From Halobacteriales archaeon QS_9_68_42 (GTDB lineage Archaea; Halobacteriota; Halobacteria; Halobacteriales; Haloarculaceae), in assembly GCA_003022905.1 (NCBI GenBank), contig PXSE01000016.1:1-9486 (forward strand): a stretch of 9,486 nucleotides of DNA. Direction: 5' to 3'. The notes below the pieces were generated by a model that had not been told where the DNA came from, ran no database searches, and saw nothing but the letters and a program-made list of their open reading frames with translations. This document shows positions 6,102 to 9,486 of the stretch, in pieces; within the stretch, counting starts at the first letter, position 1, and every line of letters starts with the position of its first letter. The translations under genes were made by a program, and so were the position numbers.

Positions 6102-6296
6102 TCACATCCGGGAGGCTTCCTTGGCGTCTTCGGCGTGCTCCAGGGCGAACGTCAACTGCGCGCGGTGGAGCCGCTCCAGTTCCTCGGAGTCGGCCTCGGC
6201 GAGTTGCGTCGTCACCTCGATACCCGGCAGTTTCGTCTTCATCTTCGCGCCGCTGCCGTCCACCATCTCTTCGAGGTCAATATCCACGTCGGACAT
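6102..6296 (-). CDS. Small acidic haloarchaeal protein, 64 aa, unknown function
   Basis: This acidic protein of 64 residues has an N-terminal MSDVDIDLEEMVDGSGAKMK stretch, a short beta-like KTKLPGIEVTTQL segment, and a C-terminal half that looks helical (SEELERLHRAQLTFALEHAEDAKEA). No metal-binding motif, signal peptide or membrane segment is present. I do not recognise a named family, although the composition is that of a genuine haloarchaeal protein. It sits between purO and the phosphoesterase on the same strand. One copy of a 30-bp direct repeat lies 13 nt upstream of its ATG. That copy contains GATAAG about 28 nt before the start, the expected position for a promoter element. Whether it is functionally tied to either neighbour cannot be told. 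Confidence 0.75.
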   Translation of the reverse strand: MSDVDIDLEEMVDGSGAKMKTKLPGIEVTTQLAEADSEELERLHRAQLTFALEHAEDAKEASRM

Positions 6297-6309
6297 GGTG
6301 TGACGTGGT

Positions 6310-6406
6310 ACCGAATCGTCCTTATCGTTGCGGTCGGGGTTTCACTCTCCGCTCCGCATCTTACTCCACGAGCGGCACCGAATCGTCCTTATCGTTGCGG
6401 TCGGGG
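6310..6406. repeat. Perfect 30-bp direct repeat, two copies, 67-bp period
   Basis: Copy 1 spans 6310-6339 and copy 2 spans 6377-6406; both begin ACCGAATCGTCCTTATCG and end GGTCGGGG, with no mismatch. The 37 bp between them differ. Copy 1 occupies the promoter position of the 64-aa gene. Copy 2 begins 2 nt downstream of the purO stop (6409) on the minus strand and is followed at 6359 by an ATG that opens only five codons. This looks like duplication of a promoter segment. Confidence 0.85.
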
Positions 6407-6408
6407 GG

Positions 6409-6987
6409 CTACTCGCCGTTGTAGAAGCCGGCCTCGAAGTCGCCGTCGGCCCGGGCGACGGCGGCGGCGCACACCGGGTGCTCGAACTCGCGGTCGTACA
6501 GTTCGCGGGCCATCGCCTCGGGGTCGGTCGCCTCGAGGTCGACGGCCTCCGGGCGGTCCTTCTCGTAGGTGGCGACGAGCGTCGGTGCCTCGATGGCGCG
6601 GACCAGCAGGGCGTCCCGGCGGACGATGCCGACGTGGCTCTCCTCGCCGACGACGCCCGCGATGCGGGGCGTGTCGTAGTCGTCCTTCTCGTAATCCAGC
6701 GCCAGGAGCGTCTCCGCCAGCGCGTCCCGTCCCGGGTAGCCGAGTTCGAGCTTCTCGACGATCGGGTCGACCTGCGTGCCGTTGCCGACGACGGCCGCCT
6801 CCCCGTCGTCGGTCGTCCGCACGCAGTTGTAGGAGATGTAGGGGTTGTCCGTCTCCGGGGCGTCGGCGGTCGGCGCGACGGTGAGCGTCCCGCCGCGCTC
6901 GACGACCCGGCGGTTTGGGAACGACCGCGAGGAGACGCGGTAGGCGGCCCGATCCGGTGCGACGACGAGGAAGCGACCGACGTACAT
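6409..6987 (-). CDS. purO: IMP cyclohydrolase, archaeal type (PurO)
   Basis: This 192-aa cytoplasmic enzyme catalyses the last step of de novo purine synthesis, closing the ring of FAICAR to give IMP. It replaces the cyclohydrolase domain of bacterial PurH in many archaea. The sequence has the PurO hallmarks: MYVGRF at the start, [16 protein letters not shown] (15-30), [11 protein letters not shown] (47-57), [15 protein letters not shown] (66-80) and [18 protein letters not shown] (97-114), with CAAAVAR near the end. The length is normal for the family. I chose the ATG at 6987 because family members begin MYVGRF. An in-frame ATG at 7014 would add MSPPPASSP, and I see no clear TATA box or Shine-Dalgarno sequence for either. 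It is the first gene of the minus-strand run purO, 64-aa protein, phosphoesterase. Confidence 0.9.
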   Translation of the reverse strand: MYVGRFLVVAPDRAAYRVSSRSFPNRRVVERGGTLTVAPTADAPETDNPYISYNCVRTTDDGEAAVVGNGTQVDPIVEKLELGYPGRDALAETLLALDYEKDDYDTPRIAGVVGEESHVGIVRRDALLVRAIEAPTLVATYEKDRPEAVDLEATDPEAMARELYDREFEHPVCAAAVARADGDFEAGFYNGE

Positions 6988-7014
6988 AGGCGAGGATGCC
7001 GGCGGCGGCGACAT

Positions 7015-7437
7015 GTCGGTGTCGGTTCGCGGTCACCAGCGTTGACCCGATCCCGAGAGTGTCCGTCGTCTGCGTACCGCTAAGTCGAATCGTCTGACAG
7101 TGATTACTGTGACTGTTTACCAGTGTGACTGCATGCCTCCGTGCAGTCGATACCGAAATGACTCAGGGTAATCACTATGAAACCACGACGTACTCGACTG
7201 CACCAGCAGCGACTCCGGCTTGCTTCAGTCTTCGAAGGCCTAATTTATTCTTGTCGAGCCGACCACTGCACGCTCACCGCTCGGCGTCCCGTGAGTCCGC
7301 TTCCGCCTGTTTCGGGACTTCTCGGCGACTGTATCCAAATATTACGTGGTGTACCCGAATATTTTTGTAGATAAGTAACAAATTTAAGTTGACGTGAAAT
7401 CAGCAGAGAACCACCTTTACGCGAGCAGGTGGTGGCG
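7015..7437. other. AT-richer gene-free spacer
   Basis: Both strands lack a convincing coding sequence; open frames here have poor codon bias and no recognisable domain. The GC content falls visibly compared with the genes to the left, especially around 7228-7245 and 7330-7395. The stretch contains a large degenerate palindrome at 7099-7176 and AT-rich promoter-like sequence (AAATTTAAG, about 7379-7387). Confidence 0.5.
7099..7176. repeat. 78-bp degenerate palindrome with perfect ends and centre
   Basis: The ends AGTGATTAC (7099-7107) and GTAATCACT (7168-7176) are perfect complements, and so are the inner arms GACTGCA (7127-7133) and TGCAGTC (7142-7148). Both pairs share the same centre, and about two thirds of the 35 paired positions match. 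No target-site duplication is obvious next to the ends. It could be an old MITE-like element, a transposon-end remnant or a regulatory dyad. Confidence 0.45.
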
Positions 7438-7680
7438 ATGAGTACGGCCTATTCATTTCATGGAATTCCACAGATTCTATCGCGTTCCGCTCTCAGACTG
7501 CAGCCCGTCGAGCGAGAAGTGGAAGTTTCCTCGACACGTAGTCGATTCCTTCCGAATACGGACCGAGACGTCAGAAGCTGTGAGAGCCGGAATTCAGTGT
7601 CCGAATTCTGCGGTCTTTGGGCCGTAGAACAGCTTGAGACTCGCGAATACGAACGATGGACGCTCGATTACAACGAATGA
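7438..7680 (+). CDS. Doubtful 80-aa ORF upstream of the sulfotransferase
   Basis: The frame runs from ATG 7438 (or GTG 7429) to TGA 7678-7680. The ATG is preceded by an AGGTGGTG purine-rich stretch and, about 50-60 nt upstream, by an AAATTTAAG TATA-like element. Against it, GC at third codon positions is only about half, far below the neighbours, and the protein is Arg- and Ser-rich with no acidic bias. It has three cysteines (two outside any CxxC) and no known motif. It ends 61 nt before the sulfotransferase GTG on the same strand. It may be noncoding leader or spacer, or a foreign small gene. I list it only because of its start context. Confidence 0.22.
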   Translation: MSTAYSFHGIPQILSRSALRLQPVEREVEVSSTRSRFLPNTDRDVRSCESRNSVSEFCGLWAVEQLETREYERWTLDYNE

Positions 7681-7702
7681 AACCAAACCGTCAGTTCCGA
7701 CT

Positions 7703-7716
7703 CCGGATTAATCCGG
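7703..7716. promoter_or_regulatory. Perfect 14-bp palindrome CCGGATTAATCCGG before the sulfotransferase
   Basis: The site is self-complementary with no spacer and ends 25 nt upstream of the GTG at 7742. The central ATTAAT lies about 30-35 nt before the start, where a TATA element would be expected, so this may be a promoter overlapped by an operator for a dimeric regulator. The regulator is unknown. Confidence 0.45.
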
Positions 7717-7727
7717 GAAAGACAGTG

Positions 7728-7732
7728 GGAGG
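7728..7732 (+). promoter_or_regulatory. Shine-Dalgarno sequence of the sulfotransferase
   Basis: GGAGG lies 9 nt upstream of the GTG at 7742 and supports this GTG as the start. The genes on the left use leaderless or overlapping starts instead. Confidence 0.6.
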
Positions 7733-7741
7733 CGGCGGCCG

Positions 7742-8965
7742 GTGAGCTTCGAACGACCGCCGGACGACCACCGAGAGCAGGCGAGACGAAACTACGAACG
7801 CGTGAAAAACGAGGTTATCTCGGAGGAGAAACAGTCGATTCTATCTGAGTATCGGGCCGACGACTTCGACAGCGTACTGCTCGTCGCAACGGCCCCGAGG
7901 GGAGGCAGCAGCTTCCTCTTCGATATCCTCCGACACCACGAGGAGACGTGTAGTCTCGACGGCGAACACGACCGGTGGTTCATGTTGAATGGAGTCTGTT
8001 ACCCGGCGCTCGAGTCGGATGTCGTTCCGGCCGATTTCAGTTCGTTCGACCGTGAAGCGGTCCTGACGGACCTTCTCGCAGAGGTCGGGGCGACCGAGCG
8101 GTCCGGTGACCGCACTCACTACGTAGATAACACGCTCGTCCGGCTTCCGTTGCAGTTTCCCGACCGGGAACTCCCCTACGAGCGAATCCGCGAACAGTTG
8201 CTCGACGGTGCATCGCTCGACGAGATACTCAAGCGGTTCGGCATCCCGACCCTGCAGTACGACGAGTACGCGGACCGAGACGCGGACAACCCGTTCGAAA
8301 CCGAGACGATCGAAGACCGGCCGTTCGTCACCTCACACCGCCACAAGCGCGGTCTCAGAGCGGACGACTTCGAGCGGACGCTCGTCCTGAAAGCGAGCGG
8401 CGACGCCTACCGGCTTCAGTGGATCCGCGACCAGTTGTTCGCCGACACCGACGTCCGGGTCGTCCACCTCACGCGGAACCCGGCAGCGTCGATCAACGGA
8501 CTCTACGACGGCTGGCGGCTGAACAGGGGATTCCAGACGTACGACGTAGGGCCGCTCGACCTCGAAGGCTACGACGGCTCTCTATGGTGCTACGACCTCC
8601 CGCCGGACTGGGTTACCGAGGGCAGGCTCATCGACGTCTGCCTGCTACAGTGGACTAAGGCCCACCGCCACATCCTCGACGGTCGCGACGCCTACGAGGA
8701 CGTCCTCCGGGTCCGGTTCGAGGATCTCCTCACCGACACCCGCTCCACCGTTCGGGAGATCGTCGAGTTCGCCGAGCTCGGCGAGTCGCCGCTACTTTCC
8801 GAGTACGTCGAAGCCCCGGCGCAGGTGATGACGACGAAGGAACCGAGACGCGCTCGCTGGCGGGACAGGGAGGACCTCGTGGGGAGCGCGCTCGACCGAG
8901 CCGATGAGACGTACACCGAGGTGACCGAGGAGTTGGGATACACGGAGGAGTCGGAATGGATTTGA
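7742..8965 (+). CDS. PAPS-dependent sulfotransferase family protein
   Basis: This 407-aa protein is expected to transfer sulfate from PAPS to a hydroxyl or amino group of a glycan, lipid or small molecule. The 5'-phosphosulfate-binding loop is VATAPRGGSSFLFDIL (48-63), matching the usual TxRSGTTxL pattern with GGSS in place of SGTT. The 3'-phosphate-binding segment is VVHLTRNPAASINGLYDGW (240-258) with Arg245 and Ser250, followed by LQWTKAHRHIL (302-312). RVRFEDLLTDTRSTVREIVEFAEL (323-346) is the standard C-terminal helix region. No signal peptide or membrane segment is seen, so the enzyme is cytoplasmic and soluble. The start is GTG with a Shine-Dalgarno sequence 9 nt upstream. A small ORF and cysC, the PAPS-forming kinase, follow on the same strand, which supports a sulfation role. 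Possible acceptors are S-layer N-glycan, exopolysaccharide or a glycolipid. Family confidence is high; the acceptor is unknown. Confidence 0.85.
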   Translation: MSFERPPDDHREQARRNYERVKNEVISEEKQSILSEYRADDFDSVLLVATAPRGGSSFLFDILRHHEETCSLDGEHDRWFMLNGVCYPALESDVVPADFSSFDREAVLTDLLAEVGATERSGDRTHYVDNTLVRLPLQFPDRELPYERIREQLLDGASLDEILKRFGIPTLQYDEYADRDADNPFETETIEDRPFVTSHRHKRGLRADDFERTLVLKASGDAYRLQWIRDQLFADTDVRVVHLTRNPAASINGLYDGWRLNRGFQTYDVGPLDLEGYDGSLWCYDLPPDWVTEGRLIDVCLLQWTKAHRHILDGRDAYEDVLRVRFEDLLTDTRSTVREIVEFAELGESPLLSEYVEAPAQVMTTKEPRRARWRDREDLVGSALDRADETYTEVTEELGYTEESEWI

Positions 8966-9072
8966 GCGAAGCGACACCGGCCCGCGGCGGCGATGAGAAC
9001 ACACGCCGGTCGCTGCCGTATCGGCACCGACAGGCAATCCGACGAGGACAAACCGCACGAGCACGGCAAAAC

Positions 9073-9076
9073 GAGG
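9073..9076 (+). promoter_or_regulatory. Possible Shine-Dalgarno sequence for the 41-aa ORF
   Basis: GAGG lies 8 nt before the ATG at 9085. It favours this ATG over the upstream in-frame ATG at 8956, which overlaps the end of the sulfotransferase gene. Confidence 0.35.
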
Positions 9077-9084
9077 CAATACCC

Positions 9085-9210
9085 ATGTCAGACAGCACAT
9101 CGAACGCGGCGTCGACGGTCGAACCGCATCGGGTCGAAACAGCTACCGTCGGTGAGGGCGAGGGCGATAGGGGCACGTTCGCTTTTTTCGGAGGGAAGCG
9201 TAACCGATGA
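9085..9210 (+). CDS. Small ORF of 41 aa between sulfotransferase and cysC
   Basis: The frame from ATG 9085 gives MSDSTSNAASTVEPHRVETA, then TVGEGEGDRGTFAFFGGKRNR, mildly acidic at the start with a short aromatic end. It has a GAGG Shine-Dalgarno sequence and its stop overlaps the cysC ATG (ATGA), a classic coupling arrangement. The same frame is open back to ATG 8956, inside the last codons of the sulfotransferase gene, but residues before Met44 would be strongly basic (Arg-rich), unlike haloarchaeal proteins, so I prefer 9085. No domain is recognised. It may be a real small partner of the sulfation module, or only a leader that delivers ribosomes to cysC. Confidence 0.4.
   Translation: MSDSTSNAASTVEPHRVETATVGEGEGDRGTFAFFGGKRNR
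9190..9195 (+). promoter_or_regulatory. Shine-Dalgarno sequence of cysC
   Basis: GGAGGG lies 11 nt upstream of the cysC ATG at 9207, inside the end of the small ORF. It supports the chosen start and indicates internal initiation on a polycistronic message. Confidence 0.55.
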
Positions 9211-9486
9211 TCGGTACGACTACCTGGCTGTTTGGCCTACCGTGTTCCGGAAAGACGACGCTCGCTGAGGGACTGATCGGTCCGAAGACGGTCCACCTCG
9301 ACGGGGATTACCTCCGGGACACCCTCAATTCGGACCTCGGGTTCTCCAAAGAGGATCGGACTGAAAACCTCAGACGGGCCGCCGGAATCGCCCGGGCGTT
9401 GAACGACCAGGGATTCGACGTCGTTGCGTCGTTCATCACGCCGTACCGGTCCCAGCGAGAGCTAATCGCCGAGTCACTCGAGAACG
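9207..9486 (+). CDS. cysC: Adenylylsulfate (APS) kinase, N-terminal part, cut by the window end
   Basis: APS kinase phosphorylates adenosine 5'-phosphosulfate with ATP to make PAPS, the sulfate donor for sulfotransferases. The 93 visible residues contain the P-loop GLPCSGKTT (10-18), VHLDGDYLRDTLNSDLGFS (29-47), EDRTENLRRAAGIAR (49-63) and ASFITPYRSQRE (74-85). All are diagnostic of CysC, and the normal length is about 170-200 aa, so roughly half is missing beyond the window. The ATG overlaps the stop of the preceding small ORF by 4 nt and has its own GGAGGG. Its place directly after a sulfotransferase gene suggests the kinase feeds PAPS to sulfation, not to sulfate assimilation. An ATP sulfurylase gene would be expected nearby but is not visible here. 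Confidence 0.92.
   Translation, partial: MIGTTTWLFGLPCSGKTTLAEGLIGPKTVHLDGDYLRDTLNSDLGFSKEDRTENLRRAAGIARALNDQGFDVVASFITPYRSQRELIAESLEN

Noticed and set aside
5170..6303. 377-aa plus-strand open frame
   Set aside because: It is antisense to the metallophosphoesterase and the 64-aa gene and starts within the hairpin array; it has no recognisable motif.
6988..7014. Upstream in-frame ATG at 7014 for purO
   Set aside because: The extra residues MSPPPASSP are not part of the PurO family N-terminus, which begins MYVGRF at 6987; there is no promoter support for 7014.
6328..7083. 251-aa plus-strand open frame opposite purO
   Set aside because: It mirrors the codon-position bias of purO on the other strand, and the minus strand shows clear PurO motifs.
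7177..7374. 65-codon plus-strand frame in the spacer
   Set aside because: Poor codon bias, no ribosome site or promoter in the right place, and no domain.
8956..9084. N-terminal extension of the small ORF from ATG 8956
   Set aside because: The extension is strongly Arg-rich and starts inside the sulfotransferase end; the ATG at 9085 has a Shine-Dalgarno sequence and a more haloarchaeal composition.

Overview
The window comes from a haloarchaeon (class Halobacteria). GC content is high, most encoded proteins are acidic, TATA boxes sit about 25-27 nt upstream of start codons (leaderless transcripts), and several proteins are of haloarchaeal type: a PurO IMP cyclohydrolase, an HVO_0416-like zinc-ribbon miniprotein and a haloarchaeal UvrD/Rep helicase. 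No rRNA, tRNA, CRISPR array or complete insertion sequence was seen.

Layout. 1-1056 (minus): 5' part of a UvrD/Rep-type helicase whose frame is broken near position 640. 1057-1645: gene-free, with a promoter and some dyad-rich sequence. 1646-1816 (minus): a 56-aa zinc-ribbon protein. 1909-2055 (plus): only the C-terminal end of an alpha/beta hydrolase, a gene remnant. 2110-4253 (plus): a two-gene operon encoding a Tat-exported gluconate-dehydrogenase subunit 3-like protein and a GMC flavoprotein with a three-cysteine Fe-S motif. 4298-5065 (plus): a family 2 glycosyltransferase. A TTAGG-N4-CCTAA operator precedes both the operon and the glycosyltransferase. 5066-5394: a dense row of perfect hairpins between convergent genes. 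5395-6987 (minus): purO, a 64-aa protein and a YfcE-like metallophosphoesterase, with a 30-bp direct repeat in the purO/small-gene spacer. 7015-7741: a long, AT-richer, mostly gene-free spacer with palindromes. 7742-9486 (plus): a sulfotransferase, a small ORF and cysC (APS kinase, cut by the window end), tightly packed.

How the parts work together. The dehydrogenase pair resembles the gamma/alpha subunits of bacterial FAD-glucose dehydrogenase: the small subunit carries the Tat signal, and the flavoprotein has a C-x5-C-x3-C cluster motif. Iron-repressor-like operators would fit an iron-containing enzyme, but this link is inferred. The right end is a sulfation module: APS kinase makes PAPS and the sulfotransferase uses it, probably on a glycan or other surface molecule. 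The lower GC to the right of about 7080 suggests an accessory-region boundary there.

The strongest candidates for something undescribed are the paired operators around an Fe-S flavoprotein operon, the hairpin array at 5109-5386, and the sulfotransferase-small ORF-cysC cassette.
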